This document shows positions 11,719 through 24,013 of a DNA stretch of 64,000 bases, in pieces. The DNA lies in assembly GCA_958450365.1 (NCBI GenBank), contig CAUEEP010000022.1, positions 124,001 through 188,000 on the forward strand. Reading direction: 5' to 3'. The stretch comes from Mesorhabditis belari. Its lineage: Eukaryota; Nematoda; Chromadorea; Rhabditida; Rhabditidae. The notes beneath the pieces were generated by a model that was not told the DNA's origin, did no database searches, and saw only the letters and a program-made list of their open reading frames with translations. The stretch's first letter is position 1; every line of letters begins with the position of its first letter. A program made the translations under genes and the position numbers.

Positions 11719-12358
11719 ATGTCAGCGCTAAGGGAAACTTTTAAGAATGATTTGGATATTCTTATTCTTAAGGATCTAAATTACTCGTTCGTGAAGGCAA
11801 TTTCCAGTGTACAAGAAAGTACAAGAAGTTCAGGTTGATCGCGTGAAAAAGTTTGTCGAAGCAAGACAGAATAAAATTAAATTTCAAGAGGACAATCAGG
11901 AAGAACAAGAAGAGCAAGAAGAGCAAGATCAAGAAGAGCAAGAAAAGCAAGAAGAGCAAGAAGAGCAAGAAGAGCAAGAAGAGCAAGAAGAGGAAGAAGA
12001 GGAAGAAGAGGAAGAAGTCCAAGAAGAGCAAGAAGAGGAAGAAGAGGAAGAAGAGGAAGAAGAGGAAGAAGAGGAAGAAGTCCAAGAAGAGCAAGAAGAG
12101 CAAGAAGAGGAAGAAGAGGAAGAAGATGAAGAAGAGGAAGAAGAGGAAGAAGTCCAAGAAGAGCAAGAAGAGCAAGAAGAGCAAGAAGAGGAAGAAGAGC
12201 AAGAGCAAGAGCAAGAGCAAGAAAAACGGAAAAGAGGAAGATCACAAAAGCAACGACTGGAGGAAATGAATACAATTGAAAACAAAGGTAGAATGGAGAT
12301 GACCGGGGACGGTAATCGAAGCAAAAAAAGGGTGGATGTCAGCTTTGAGCCAAACTGA
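11719..12358 (+). CDS. Glu/Gln-rich low-complexity ORF, uncertain
   Basis: An ATG at 11719 opens about 38 codons. One base out of frame, from about 11807, a 183-codon frame runs to TGA at 12356-12358. It has a basic-hydrophobic start (VQEVQVDRVKKFVEAR), about 110 residues of EEQ/EEE repeats and a basic tail with KRKRGRSQKQRLEEMN. The repeat comes from a GAAGAGCAA/GAGGAA array at 11895-12225 that is open in several frames, so open length is weak evidence. The flanks look more coding-like. Could be a frameshifted gene, or none. Confidence 0.3.
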
Positions 12359-12493
12359 TATTTTAGTTACTATTGTTCTTAATTGAATGGTTTGTCTATT
12401 CTTATGTAAATGTTATCTCCCCTGTGCTTATCCCATTCATCGCCGAGAAGGGGCGATCCTTGGGATTGGATTTTTAATCAATATTCATTGCGA

Positions 12494-12786
12494 TTAGGTT
12501 GGCGACATTGAAATTTCGTTTTTGAGCAACAACAAAATTTATTTCGTAGAAATAAACTAGAAACAATTAATCAACAATATATTCCCCACAGCTATCAATA
12601 GCATTTTTCTATCTTTGACGCAAATTATGGATACTCTCATGAAAGAATTGTGCTGGCTTTGATTGAAAGAAAGCAGAGACCCATTCTTTTGATGTCGTCA
12701 ATGTTCTGGAACTTGTGGCTTTCGAGTGAATGCCGCATACTTCGAATGAAATGGTAGTTAGACGGGGCAATATCTGGACTATAAGG
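12494..12786 (-). pseudogene. Third mariner family, transposase C terminus
   Basis: The terminus-like TTAGGTTGGCGACATTGAAA is at 12494. On the minus strand, coding-like sequence reads YSPDIAPSNYHFIRSM, then SLESHKFQNIDDIK, and ends AIDSCGEYIVD at the stop 12567-12569, with a frameshift between. This is the third Asp of the mariner triad plus the C-terminal helix. The upstream part is replaced by the 27-bp minisatellite. Confidence 0.85.
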
Positions 12787-13033
12787 CGGATGAACTAGAA
12801 GCCTTCTCAGCTTTGATCCCTACCAAAGCCTTCTCAGCGTTGATCTCTGCCAAAGCCTTCTCAGCTTTGATCTCTGCCAAAGCCTTCTCAGCTTTGATCT
12901 CTACCAAAGCCTTCTCAGCGTTGATCTCTGCCAAAGCCTTCTCAGCGTTGATCTCTACCAAGGCCTTCTCAGCTTTGATCTCTACCAAAGCCTTCTCAGC
13001 TTTGATCTCTACCAAAGCCTTCTCAGCCCAATT
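12787..13033. repeat. 27-bp minisatellite
   Basis: About nine copies of a 27-bp unit around CCTTCTCAGCTTTGATCTCT, alternating GCGTTG/GCTTTG and CTACC/CTGCC variants. The unit is a multiple of three, so frames on both strands stay open (minus: EKALVEIKA). That is a consequence of the array, not evidence of a gene. Confidence 0.95.
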
Positions 13034-13487
13034 GCTCAATTGATCGACAAAAAGTCATAAGTACATCTTTTTTGAAGAAGATTTTCATTTTAAAAGGTAA
13101 ATCAAGCTATATTTCAAATTAAACTCCAAATTTTATTTGCTAAATTTGTAATTTAATGGGAAATTTATACAAAAACAGATGCTAATCAAGGTTAAAAAAA
13201 TGCTAATTAATTAAGTGTACCAAGATAACAAGTAAAAAGTCGGTGTAAATTCAATAAATCGAAGTGAGAGCTGTTTTTGAGTGAAAAGAGAAATGAGGAG
13301 TGAAGAGTGAAAGAGTGAAAGAGAGTCAATATAGAATAGGGAATCGATTCCCATCGACTCTTTCCTTTTCCCTCTTTTCCCCATTCATATCTCTTTCTCT
13401 TTCCAACAAATAAGAGCAAAAATAAACAAATCTGACCTTTTTGGACAGTTTTTTTGCAGACAATTTGATTTTTTGCAGACTTTTGAT

Positions 13488-13960
13488 AAACAGCCCAACA
13501 AGAGATTGTCAAGAGAAAGCAGTTCCATTGTACACTTAATCCGAGTGACGATTCGGGTAAACGCTTTAAAGATACTCTACCGTAACCAACTATGTTACAG
13601 TGATCCATGCGGTGGCTGTAAAGAGGCCGTACTTAGCCGTAAAGAACAGCCCAACAAGATGAGATTGTCAGGAGAAAGCAGTTCCATTGTACACTTAATC
13701 CGAGTGACGATTCGGGTAAACGCTTTAAAGATACTCTACCGTAACCAACTATGTTACAGTGATCCATGCGTTGACTGTAAAGAGGCCGTACTTAGCCGTA
13801 AAGAACGGCCCAACAAGATGTCAAGAGAAAACAGTTCCATTGTACACTTAATCCGAGTGACAATTCGGGTAAATGCTTTAAAGATACTCTACCGTAACCA
13901 ACTATGTTACAGTCATGCGTTAGCCGTAAAGAGGCCGTACATAGCCGTAAAGATTACCAT
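13488..13960. repeat. Three tandem copies of a ~160-bp unit
   Basis: Copies begin near 13488, 13648 and 13806, each with AGCAGTTCCATTGTACACTT then ACTCTACCGTAACCAACTAT and ending GCCGTAAAGA. Copy three is more diverged. Related sequence returns inverted at 14232-14315. Confidence 0.9.
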
Positions 13961-14315
13961 CAATAGAGATCAGATCTAGACAAACAGGTTAACTCCGCGC
14001 CCTTTTTTGGTCCGTTTCCCGTTCGCAATCTACAAATTTTGGTCGTACCTTAACCGAATTTGTTTAAAAAGCGTTGAATTTACTTTCATTCGACTCGAAA
14101 TGAAATTTTCTAACAAATGAAGGTTAAGGTACGAGTCAAATTTGTAGATTGCGAACGGGAAACGGATCGAAAAAGGACGCGGAGTTAACATGTCTGTCTA
14201 GATCTGATCTCTATTGATGGTAATCTTTACGGCCACAGTACCAACGCACGGATTATTGTGACATAGTTGGTTACGGTAGAGTATTTTTAAAGCATTTACC
14301 CGAATACCCGAAAAA
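13860..14315. mobile_element. Large inverted repeat (foldback) next to the 160-bp array
   Basis: The left arm (13860-14060) includes ATAGAGATCAGATCTAGACA, GTTAACTCCGCGCC and CGTTTCCCGTTCGCAATCTA. The right arm (about 14115-14315) is its inverse. The centre near 14070-14110 carries ACTTTCATTCGACTCGAAATG. The arms include part of the 160-bp unit, so array and foldback share an origin. Confidence 0.85.
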
Positions 14316-14637
14316 GGAGCGGAGTTAACATGGCTGGATCTAGGCAGGTAAATGGAATAAAACGATCAGATTAGTCCAACTTTTAAAGAAGATTTTCTGT
14401 TTATCCTAGGCCCATGGTTAACTGATGCTAGACACATTAAAATCCAGATCCGGTATCTATAAGATCTGGTACTAAAGGGTACTCTTTAGCATCAAATTCT
14501 TCTGGCGTTTTCTTTCTGAAGCATTCTGACTTTCCTGATCCTTCCATAATACAATGGTTAACTTTAAAGCTGACTTGTTCTGAAATAGTGACTTTATAAA
14601 ACATGGCAAGTTTTTAAAAACGTCCGTAACCTTGATT

Positions 14638-15098
14638 TTAGTTGTACTGCGTAATGTACTGCGTAATGTACTGCGTAATGTACTGCGTAATGTACTGCGT
14701 AATGTACTGCGTAATGTACTGCGCAATGTACTGTGTAATGTACTGCGTAATGTACTGCGTAATGTACTGCGTAATGTACTGCGTAATGTACTGCGTAATG
14801 TACTGTGTAATGTACTGCGTAATGTACTGTGTAATGTACTGCGTAATGTACTGTGTAATGTACTGCGTAATGTACTGCGTAATGTACTGCGTAATGTACT
14901 GCGTAATGTACTGTGTAATGTACTGCGTAATGTACTGCGTAGTGTACCGCGTAGTGTACCGCGTAGTGTACTGCGTAATGTACTGCGTAATGTACTGTGT
15001 AATGTACTTTGTAATGTACTTTGTAATGTACTGTGTAATGTACTTTGTAATGTACTTTGTAATGTACTGTGTAATGTACTGTGTAATGTACTGCGTTA
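14638..15098. repeat. 12-bp satellite array
   Basis: About 38 copies of AATGTACTGCGT with C/T and TTT variants. The variants are grouped: GTAGTGTACCGC near 14939-14966 and AATGTACTTTGT near 15001-15060. Apparent ORFs in four frames here are products of the 12-bp period. Confidence 0.98.
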
Positions 15099-15587
15099 TA
15101 TTGCGACTATTTCTTGTATTTAAGTTTTCTTCACGATCTATCACGGAAGCAGACTAAACTCAAGACAGTTTACGGTAGACAGATTACGGTAGTTTTACGG
15201 TACACGTTTTCTCAAAACGCTTTAATCGTAAAGGACACGCTAAACGGTTCTTATGACTTTGACACTGCATAAAATTTGCAAGTAAATGATAAAATGCCGA
15301 ATAAAATCACAAGCACATTACAGATTTTTGTCCTTTTTTGGCATTGATAGTTTAATTCACTAAAAATGCCAAAAATAGCCCGAAATACCCGCTAAACTTT
15401 AAGAAGTTTATTTGGATTTTGAAAAAAGCTTAACAACATTAAATTTTTGTAGTAAAACTTTTGAATGCCTTGATTCAATTGTTGAAAAGCTCTCGATTTC
15501 AAATCATTTATTGCTCTTTTCTCTCGAATTATTTCTCATTTTGTACAACAATTTTACCAAAACATCAATTAAATATTGCTTATATCT

Positions 15588-18205
15588 TTAGTATTTATAG
15601 GCGGCATTAGCGGCAGGCAAATTTTGTCCATAAGGAGCATAGATTGGAGTCTGTTGGCGATTGTAGAGGCTTGTCTAAAAAGATCTTTATAATATTGGGT
15701 TGATGCATAATTATCCGGACTTCTTTTTGCGTGCTTGTATCTTTTTTGTTTTGAAAGCTTTTTGTCTATTTCTTTTTTTTAAATATTCGTTATTCTTTAG
15801 TGAACAAAATGCGTGTCGACAATCATATCCATCTTCGCCATATCATGCTCTACCACTTCGAAAAGGGATGGTCTGCCGCAGAGTCGTTTCGCGATCTCAA
15901 AGAACTGGAGAAGCCCCAACGGACTACCACGTCAATCGATCGCTCAAAAATTGGCAAACAAATAAGATCTACAACGATTTGGATGACTTGATAGACGATG
16001 TTAAAGCGTGGATTGCCTCCAAAGATCGTTTATTCTTCGCTCGTGGAATCGATCGTCTTCCAAGCAAATGGCAATCAGTTATTGATGTAGGCGGTGAATA
16101 TGCTCCAGAATAATCAATTAAACATATTTTTCTAACTATTTATGTTATTTTTTGTTAAATAAAATCATTTATAAAAGAAGTCCGGATAATTATGCATCAA
16201 CCCAATATAATATCTAAAATATATTGGTCTAGATATTATCTAGATAAAATATCACATTTAACTATAGTATGATTTTCTAGTAACCTGTGAGTGCGCGGGT
16301 GAGATTCCGCTCTGCGCCGATGCCAAGTCGCGACGCATCTGTTTGTCACGAGAACTGGAATACGGTAAAGCTATTGAATCAGTAGCTATTGAATCAGTAG
16401 CTATTGAATCAATAGCTATTTTTATTTCTGAAATATCCAACTAACTATTTCTTCAACTCACCGATTCATCAACCAAACCACCAGCCAAACAGCCACCCCA
16501 ATGATGACAAAGATGCAGAAAATCACGATCAACGCCACCGCCCAACCGTACTTTTCGTGCCTAAAGTTGCGCTGATCAACAATGAGAATTCTTTGATTTT
16601 GATTTGATTCTTTTGATTTAATTCTTTGATTTGATTCTTTACACCACTTCAGCTAATCATTGTTTATTGTTTATAGCTGTTTGTTGTTTCATTTATAGCA
16701 AATCTTTTTTGTTTTCTAGTTGTAGACAATCTCCACAAGAGAAACTTAAAGCTAAAAACTTTCAAAGACTTTTTTTAAACACATTTACGCTAACCGGTCG
16801 ACTTACTAATGGCGATTATTGGTTTTAGCCAGAAAATCTTTCCGTCTTTTTAAAATTTACGCTTATAAATGAATAATTAGTTGATAAACGTGTAGTTAGA
16901 ATCCAATTTACATGCGGATTAAAGAGACTGGCCCGAAAGCAGAATGGCGCGCTTTCTAAAGTGTGGACAGGCTGCCGTACCCCGCACAAAGCGTCCCTTT
17001 TACCATTCTTCTCATTTTTCGGCATGATTTGATGGATTCGTGAATGTTGTTCGGTTTTTTTTCCGCATACCGTAAATACTGTAATAGTACCCCACCGCCA
17101 TAATGACGGTGCGGAGAGTTGCGTAGTCTAGCTTTGGACGCGTTTTTCTCGACACTGGTTTATGCTACAATGCTCGCTTCGGTATCAAAAATAGCTGAAA
17201 TTCAGGGCTATTCTTTGATACCTAAGCGCGCATCGTAGCATAAAGCAGCGCGGAGAACAGAATGTTTAAAGTTAGACTACGCAACAATCCCGAAAAAACG
17301 CGTTTTTCTCGACACTGGTTTATGCTACAATGCGCGCTTAGGTATCAAAAAATAGCCCTGAATTTCAGCTATTTTTTGATACCAAAGACGTTTTTTTTTG
17401 AAAGTACGGGTGCTTTGCAAATGAAATACTAAAAAACTTTTGCGACTACGCGACTGTACGAGGGCGGTGGGGTACTATTATAGTATTTACGGTAGCTAGA
17501 TAAATGAGTTCATTTGCTAGGCTTTTTGGCAAGATTAGATTTTACTGAATAGATAGAATCCATGTAAAAACACAGATTTACAAGTACCAAATTCTGTAAT
17601 ACTTTTTAATATACTCTTTAACTAATCGTTATATTATTTCTGTTCTTTCTGTTTGTCAATTTGTATCTTTTGAATTGTTTTTCAAAGTTTTTCTCTACTC
17701 TTTGTCTACTGATTTTTGTCTACTTACTCTTCTACTTACTCTACTTACTCTACTTACTCTACTTACTCTACTTACTCTACTTACTCTACTTACTCTACTT
17801 ACTCTACTTACTCTACTTACTCTACAACTTCTCCAGCCAGCTAGATAACTTCATGAACTTTTGACACCTTTCAATATCAGTAAACTTTTCAATATCAGCA
17901 AACAAACATATGTAAAAGATTCACGAGAACTTGTTGACTATAAAAACGTTTTTTTACCAGTATGAATTTGGGCAGCATCCTCCCTCACAGCAGCCAATCT
18001 CCTTGTAACATGTCTCGGTGACCGTATTTGCTGTGTTTGCCACCGCGTAAACGCAATCGTAGAAATTTGGATCTTGCTCTAAATAGCTTTTGATAGATTG
18101 TAATTGTTAAAAACTAACGATTATAGTCTCTCCGAACCAGTCCCGCTTTTATTAGAGGAAACCCAGTACTCGCGAAAAACTGTTGTTGCTGTTGTTGAGA
18201 GGCAT
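15588..18205 (-). CDS. Small Cys-rich single-pass membrane protein
   Basis: Five exons on the minus strand: 18205-18163, 18078-17958, 16560-16462, 16354-16285, 15674-15588. All phases agree and give 139 residues. A short polar N terminus is followed by a Cys-rich ectodomain (Cys 23, 38, 44, 45, 49, 50; motif EIGCCEGGCCPNSYW) and a membrane segment about 62-86 (GWAVALIVIFCIFVIIGVAV). A basic stop-transfer RSRDKQMRRD and a Tyr/Pro-rich cytosolic tail (PIYAPYGQNLP) complete it. No cleavable signal is visible. The layout resembles nematode CC-motif membrane proteins and, more distantly, VOPP1/Shisa-like adaptors. Function unknown. TTTTCAG lies 4 bases before the ATG (likely trans-splice acceptor, 18210-18211). 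A mariner MITE sits in intron 4 and a foldback element in intron 2. Confidence 0.85.
15695..16205 (+). mobile_element. Mariner MITE with transposase ends
   Basis: Perfect termini TTGGGTTGATGCATAATTAT (plus CCGGAC) and their inverse, flanked by TA. The interior keeps the transposase N terminus (about 15809-15900: HLRHIMLYHFEKGWSAAESF) joined by deletion to the C terminus (about 15985-16113: VKAWIASKDRLFFARGIDRL to EYAPE). It is an internally deleted derivative that may still be mobilisable in trans. Confidence 0.92.
17068..17494. mobile_element. Foldback family F5, copy 1
   Basis: Termini TACCGTAAATACTGTAATAG and the inverse ending GTATTTACGGTA. The interior consists of nested palindromes around TGATACCTAAGCGCGCAT and AGCCCTGAATTTCAGCTA. 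Same family at 35042-35644 and 46489-47115. Lies in intron 2 of the Cys-rich gene. Confidence 0.92.
17705..17825. repeat. 9-bp microsatellite
   Basis: About 13 copies of CTACTTACT, in intron 2 of the Cys-rich membrane gene. Confidence 0.95.
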
Positions 18206-18779
18206 CGAACTGAAAATACTCTTGAGGAAAGGCATTGGTAAATGAGTGTTTAGCCAGCCAGCCAGTGTTTAGCCTGTCTGTAAGCCAGATTAAGCCAAAA
18301 CAGAGAACAAGTGGTTTTTGGCTTGCGCAGTAACTTTTGGCTGATCAAGCCAGGAGTAAAGTTAGGCCAGCTTGTAAACTGGGATAGATTAGATACTTTT
18401 CTGGCTTGTGGTCAAGTCAGGAGTAAAGCAAGACCAAAACTGGCTTTTATTCTAGCCTTGGTTTACCCAGAAAGACCTCAATTTCTCACCTGGCGTTGTA
18501 AAAAGTTGTTGTTATTGGGCAGGACTTGAGCGACGAATGATGGGCGATAGGTTGATGTTTGTATAGTGCCTAGAATTGAATAGGGCTATGAATGTCTGAT
18601 TTAAAAGAATATGAAGTATCACTATGATTCAGTAACTATTTAAACCCTGATCAATACCTCAATACCTCGAATCAGTCATGTTCTTCAAGAACAATATTCT
18701 AGAAAGATTCAAGATTCTAGAACAAGATTCTAGTAAGTTTAAGCCCTAAATCGAATCTAGATTTAAATTGAATCTAAAT

Positions 18780-19470
18780 GGGATCGTATGGGGATCAATG
18801 GGGATCAAATGGGAACCGAATAGGAACCATATTGGAACCATATTGTAACCATATTGGAATCATATTGGAATCATATTGTAACCATATTGGAATCATATTG
18901 GAACCATATTGGAATCATATTGGAATCATATTGGAACCATATTGGAATCATATTGGCACCATATTGGAACCATATTGGAACCGTATTGGAACCGTATTGG
19001 AACCGTATCCGAACCATATTGGAACCATATTGGAACCAAATGGGAACCTCAAATCGGATCTAGATTTAAATCGGATCTAAATGGGATCATATGGGGATCA
19101 AATGGGAACCAAATTGGAGCCAAATGGGAATCGAATAAGCATTGAATCGGAGCTAAATGGGAGCCGAATAGGAACCGAATAGGAACCAAATGGCAACCTC
19201 AAATCGGATCTAGATTTAAATGGGAGCCAAATGGGAACCGAATAAGAACCAAATGGGAACCGAATCGGAGCCAAATGGGAACCGAATAAGCATTGAATCG
19301 GAGCCAAATGAGAGCCGAATAGGAACCGAATAGGAACCAAATGGGAACCTCAAATCGAATCTAGATTTAAATTGGATCTAAATGGGATCGTATGGGGATC
19401 AAATGGGAACCGAATAGGAACCAAATAGGAACCAAATAGGAGCCGAATCAGACCAAATGGTAACCTCAAA
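18780..19470. repeat. 11-bp satellite family GGAACC(A/G)TATT
   Basis: 18815-19035 is a run of 11-bp units ATTGGAACCAT with T/C variants. 19035-19470 continues with AAATGGGAACCGAATAGGA-type units in three higher-order blocks separated by TCGGATCTAGATTTAAAT. The same 11-mer recurs at 8325, 11527, 21700 and 61610. Confidence 0.95.
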
Positions 19471-20349
19471 TCGGATCGATTTTACTTGAATTAAAGTTTA
19501 ATCTATCAATTAGATCTATTTTTTTGAATATTTTTCTCTTCTTCTACCATAAGCATCCCATCGCGACCACGGGGCCGCCGGTTCAGCTGCCATACAACTC
19601 TATAAAACAGAGAATTCGAAAAGAAACCAACCAGACATTGAAGTAATCAAGAAGAACGAGAAATCAAAAAAGTTTTCAGAAATCAAGAGCAATTTTAGCA
19701 ATGAATTCCCCGAGATCAACTCTTGAACACAGCTGAGAGTCGATTCGAGTGCTGGGTGCCAATCGGCCAATATTTACTCGAAAAAATAGAGAAAACTTAG
19801 AAAATTTGAGGAAAAGATCTATTTTCTCAGATAAATTCTTTCAAGTTTTTTTCTAGAATAAACAATGAATGCAAAATGAGTCAATTTTTTGAGAAAGCTA
19901 TTCTCTTTGCAATCATTTTCCAGTCTAGTCAGCGAAAAACCGCGTTTTTTAGCGTTTTAGAACTTTTTTCAGCATTTCTGCTTCCCGCAAAAAAAAATCG
20001 GGGAAATTTTCCGCTAAAAAGCCTGATCGGGTATTCAAATACAATTTTCCAAGACCAAAAGAAGTCAAAGAAGTTAACCTTGCCTTGCCTGACTTGCTTT
20101 GACTTGTTCTAGTTTTACCCAGAACTGGCTTACTACAGACTTGTATTAAGCTGATCTGGCTTGGATCAAAAGTCTGGCAGAAAATCTGGCAGAAATCTGG
20201 CAAAAGTCTGGCAGAAATCAAGCCTGGGCTTACAAATTGCTTCTGAACTAGCCTGTCTTGGCCTGGTTTTGGTTGTAAAAGTCTTTGAACTTGCCAGAAG
20301 TTAGATCAAGCTTTGGCTTACTACAGACTTACTGTATTAAGCTGATCTG

Positions 20350-20690
20350 GCTTGGATCTAGAAGGTCTTGGATCTAGATCTAGAAGGCCTTGGATCTAGA
20401 TCTAGAAATCCTTGGGTCTAGATCTAGAAGGCCTTGGATCTAGATGTAAAAGGCCTTAGATCTAGATCTAGAAGGCCTTGGATCTAGATCTAGAAGGCCT
20501 TGGATCTAGATCTAGAAGGCCTTGGATCTAGATGTAGAAGGCCTTAGATCTAGATCTAGAAGGCCTTGGATCTAGATCTAGAAGGCCTTGGATCTAGATC
20601 TAGAAGGCCTTGGGTCTAGATCTAGAAGGCCTTAGATCTAGATCTAGAAGGCCTTAGGTCTAGATCTAGATCTAGAAGGCCTAAGCCTGT
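20350..20690. repeat. 22-bp minisatellite rich in CTAGATCTAG
   Basis: About 15 copies of GGATCTAGATCTAGAAGGCC with two more bases. Each unit contains the overlapping palindromes AGATCT/CTAG, so the array can form many small hairpins. Confidence 0.95.
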
Positions 20691-21689
20691 TTGGATATTA
20701 ATGGGCATTTGAATTCTAAAGTAGAACAATGACAGGTCAAAACCACTGTAATTCAATCTTCTGTCTTATACAAAGAAAAGCAAAAGGACGACAATGATGA
20801 CGTGAGATTGGAAGGGGAAAAGAAAAAGAAGAAAAAGAAGAAAAAGAAGAAAAAGAAGACGATGGGGTCTCAGTGAGTCTTCAGTTCTTGTCAGAGCAAT
20901 CCTTTCCATTGCAATGTGTGCCCTTGTGATGGAATAGAGAGCTAAAAGGACCGACGACCGGTTATTCTCCGCAACGCTATTGAATCAACTCAAGAGTTAG
21001 GTCACGATCATAATTTTAGTACTGAAAGGTTGTCTTTCTGAAGACTTTGTAACAGTAAAAGTTTACAGTATTCCAGAAAATCGTACTTGAATAATCGTTG
21101 AACAAAATCTGAATGCTGAAATCTGAAAAACTCTAATAAAACTCGTCATAAGTTTACTTTCAAACAAACTCTCATATCTTGACACTAGTACGTTTGTTTC
21201 TACTCGTTTAGGTATCAAATTAAAGTAGAGAAAATGGGTAATGTTTTGAGATATAATACATAATTCTAGCATTAACCAACGATTAGAAATAATGATTGAA
21301 AAATGATGGAAAATTGGTTGATGAAAAGTGATGAAAAAGATGAAAAATCAGCTTTTTTTCTGAAAAAAGAACCTTTAGAACAATTAAGTTCTATTCCTGA
21401 CTCAATCAATCTCTTATAAAGCTTTTTAAACTTCTGAAAAGAACAAGAAAGAGCAATTCTTGATAATTGGATCAAGCAAAGATCTCTTGTAAGTTTATAA
21501 ATATGTAGTGAACTTCAGGGAACAATAGGGATTTTCCTAAGAGTCAAGAGGCCATGGATCAAAAGAAATCATTTATAAGCACAATTTATATAAAGAGTTC
21601 AATGTTTGAGTGTTTTAGTTTATGTTAATGAAAGGTTCTACTCGTTGAATCATGTCTATCGAACCGGTTACTTTTACTGGTTACTGGTT

Positions 21690-21950
21690 CTAGCTATGGA
21701 ACTGAATAGGAACGGAATAGGAACCAAATCAGACCAAATGACAACCTCAAATCGGATCTATCGTTTGTCATAGCCATCAATTTATAATAATGAAAGGTTC
21801 TACTTTTTGAATTATGTCTATTGAACCGGTCACTTTTACTGGTTACTGGTTCTAGCTATGGAACCGAATAGAAACTGAATAGGAGCCGAATAGGAACCGA
21901 ATAGGAACCAAATCAGACTAAATGGCAACCTCAAATCGGATCTATCTTTT
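21690..21950. repeat. Dispersed 11-bp family and 170-bp duplication
   Basis: A block with GTTCTACTCGTTGAATCATG, ACCGGTTACTTTTACTGGTT and GAATAGGAACC units occurs at about 21630-21770 and again at 21790-21945. Confidence 0.85.
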
Positions 21951-22444
21951 GTCATCAATTAGCCATCAATTAACCATCAATTAACCATCAAAGAAATCGT
22001 CAATTACTCAAAAACAAGAACATCTTTTTATCAATAGATATCAATAGATTAAAAAGTACATTTCCAAAGTAAAAGAAATTTCAAATGATTACGTAAAGCA
22101 AGATTTCACTGAACTTAAGCGGAAAGAAAGAATAAAAAGAATATTCAGAACAAGCATTCTTGCCAACTTGTCTACAAGTCCCAAGCGTTACCCCTTTGCC
22201 CACTTGAATGTGTACACTTATGATGATGGGGTACACGAAAGATTCCGGTCTTCTTCAGAAGATCCTCTTCTCTTCATGTTCTTTCTTTTCTCTTGATCTC
22301 TTGATTCTCTTGATCTCTACCAGTCAATCAGCAGATAATCCCTATTCTTGCCTTTTTTTTCAATGTTTACCAATCCTTGAACATTCTCCTTGATGGTACT
22401 GTCGGATTTGACAACCACACAAATTTTTGGGTGAAAAGTGTTGA

Positions 22445-22675
22445 AGGGATTGTTAAGGGATTGCTAAGGGATTGCTAAGGGATTGATAAGGGATTGTTAA
22501 GGGATTGCTAAGGGATTGCTAAGGGATTGTTAAGGGATTGCTAAGGGATTGATAAGGGATTGCTAAGGGATTGCTAAGGGATTGTTAAGGGATTGCTAAG
22601 GGATTGATAAGGGATTGCTAAGGGATTGCTAAGGGATTGTTAAGGGATTGCTAAGGGATTGCTAAGGGATTGCTT
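22445..22675. repeat. 11-bp microsatellite
   Basis: About 21 copies of TAAGGGATTGC with T/A variants arranged in a higher-order pattern of about five units. Confidence 0.97.
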
Positions 22676-23494
22676 TTAAGGCAAAAAATGCATCTAAAGA
22701 TCAAGTTTAAAGTTTAAAGACCAATCTAATCAGATAATCTAATCGATAATGATCTAATCTTTACTGTTCACTAAATCCTATTTCAATTTCCCAATTCGAT
22801 TTCTCAAGCCAAACTAAACCAATGAAAATTTATGTTCAAAAACCTTTTGAAGGAGGAATTTCAAAGGTTTTTATAATGTTTTTAATTACAGAACATTTCC
22901 AAACCATTCTAGAGAAAGAATTCTTGATTTTTGTGCAAAATTCAAAGTAAAAGATGATCTGAAACAATTTTTCGCTTGGGCCGACTTTGCTTGGGTTTGG
23001 CTCAGCCTTGGCTTTAGCCTAATTGCCCCTGAGTTGCCCTTGGCCTCTTGGCTTTTAGGAAAATCCCTATTGTTCACTGAAATTCACTACAAGTATACGA
23101 AAACGATCGTCTGCATAAAACTTTGCTATACTCACTAAGGTGATGTGTGTAAGGTGATGTGTGTTAGGAATGATTGATTGATTTTATAGTGAATTGGATA
23201 ATTGATTGGATAATAGTGAAGTTGATCGTAAAACACAAAAGCTAGCTGACAATTGAATTCATCATTTTCAGTCATTCATTCAGAATCTTTTCTAACTCTA
23301 AAATTTTCGTGGATAAAGATAGATAAAGCTAGGAGCTGATCGACTGGATTGTTGGATTGATTCATCATTTTTGAGTCACTTAAAATGCAGTTTATTTTGT
23401 GTTAAACAACTTTTACAAATTCTAAATTAAACAAATTTCTAAAAAGCTTAAGTAAAACAGCTTTTGAGTCATTGGAGAACGAAAAAACAAGCTA

Positions 23495-24013
23495 TTGGGT
23501 TGGTGAATTGAAAACTGCCGGACTTTGAACTAAAATTTATTCAACATAAAACCATCAATTCATTCTAAATAATTTCCATTTTTATTGACGACTTCTGCCC
23601 ATTTTACAGGCAATTTGCGGATTCCTCTTTCGAAGTAGGATTTTGGTTTGTGTGTGAGACAAGTGTGAGACTCAAAAATCGAGGACTGGAGATGTCCGAG
23701 TTTGAGCACTTTCTTCAAAAGAAACCCATTTTCGTGTCAATAGAAAAGTTGTAGAGAATCAAAAATTAGGCTTATAGCCAAATTTCCAAAAAGATACACT
23801 TAGTAGTTTCGCTTAAAATTCAAGTTTGGTGAAAATTCGTAAATTTCGCATTTCTTGAAAGCCAGTTTTTGAATCGTTCTGAAAATTTGGATATAAGCTT
23901 GATTTTTGATTCTCTACAACTTTTCCATTGACACCAAGATGGGTTTCTTTTGAAGAAAGTGCTCAAACTGCGACGTATGACAATAGCCCGCAGTTTTCAA
24001 TTCACCAACCCAA
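23495..24013. mobile_element. MITE-1 copy
   Basis: TTGGGTTGGTGAATTGAAAA to the inverted terminus, flanked by TA. A truncated relative with a GC-rich insert and one terminus follows directly at 24016-24345. Confidence 0.9.

Larger units (their letters stand above)
9388..15587. other. Intergenic repeat region
   Basis: No supportable ordinary gene between ERGIC1 and the Cys-rich membrane gene. It holds a hairpin at 9478-9520 (inverted AGAAAATCGAGTGA), nested mariner debris, a Glu/Gln-rich ORF, minisatellites and compound repeats, listed separately. At 15110-15587 I see only AT-rich DNA. Confidence 0.6.

Noticed and set aside
11768..12324. Leu-rich, Ser/Cys-rich and Lys/Ser-rich ORFs in other frames of the GAAGAGCAA array
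   Set aside because: Shadows of the same triplet-like repeat; only the Glu/Gln frame has plausible flanks.
14632..15157. Long ORFs on both strands across the 12-bp array
   Set aside because: The unit length is a multiple of three, so frames stay open automatically; no flanking exon or domain.
16265..16360. GGGTGAGATTCCGC, which resembles a tRNA T arm
   Set aside because: It lies within exon 4 of the Cys-rich membrane gene, whose phase and protein sequence explain it.
22445..22675. CRISPR-like look of regularly repeated units
   Set aside because: Units are contiguous without unique spacers, and the DNA is eukaryotic. The same holds for the other tandem arrays.
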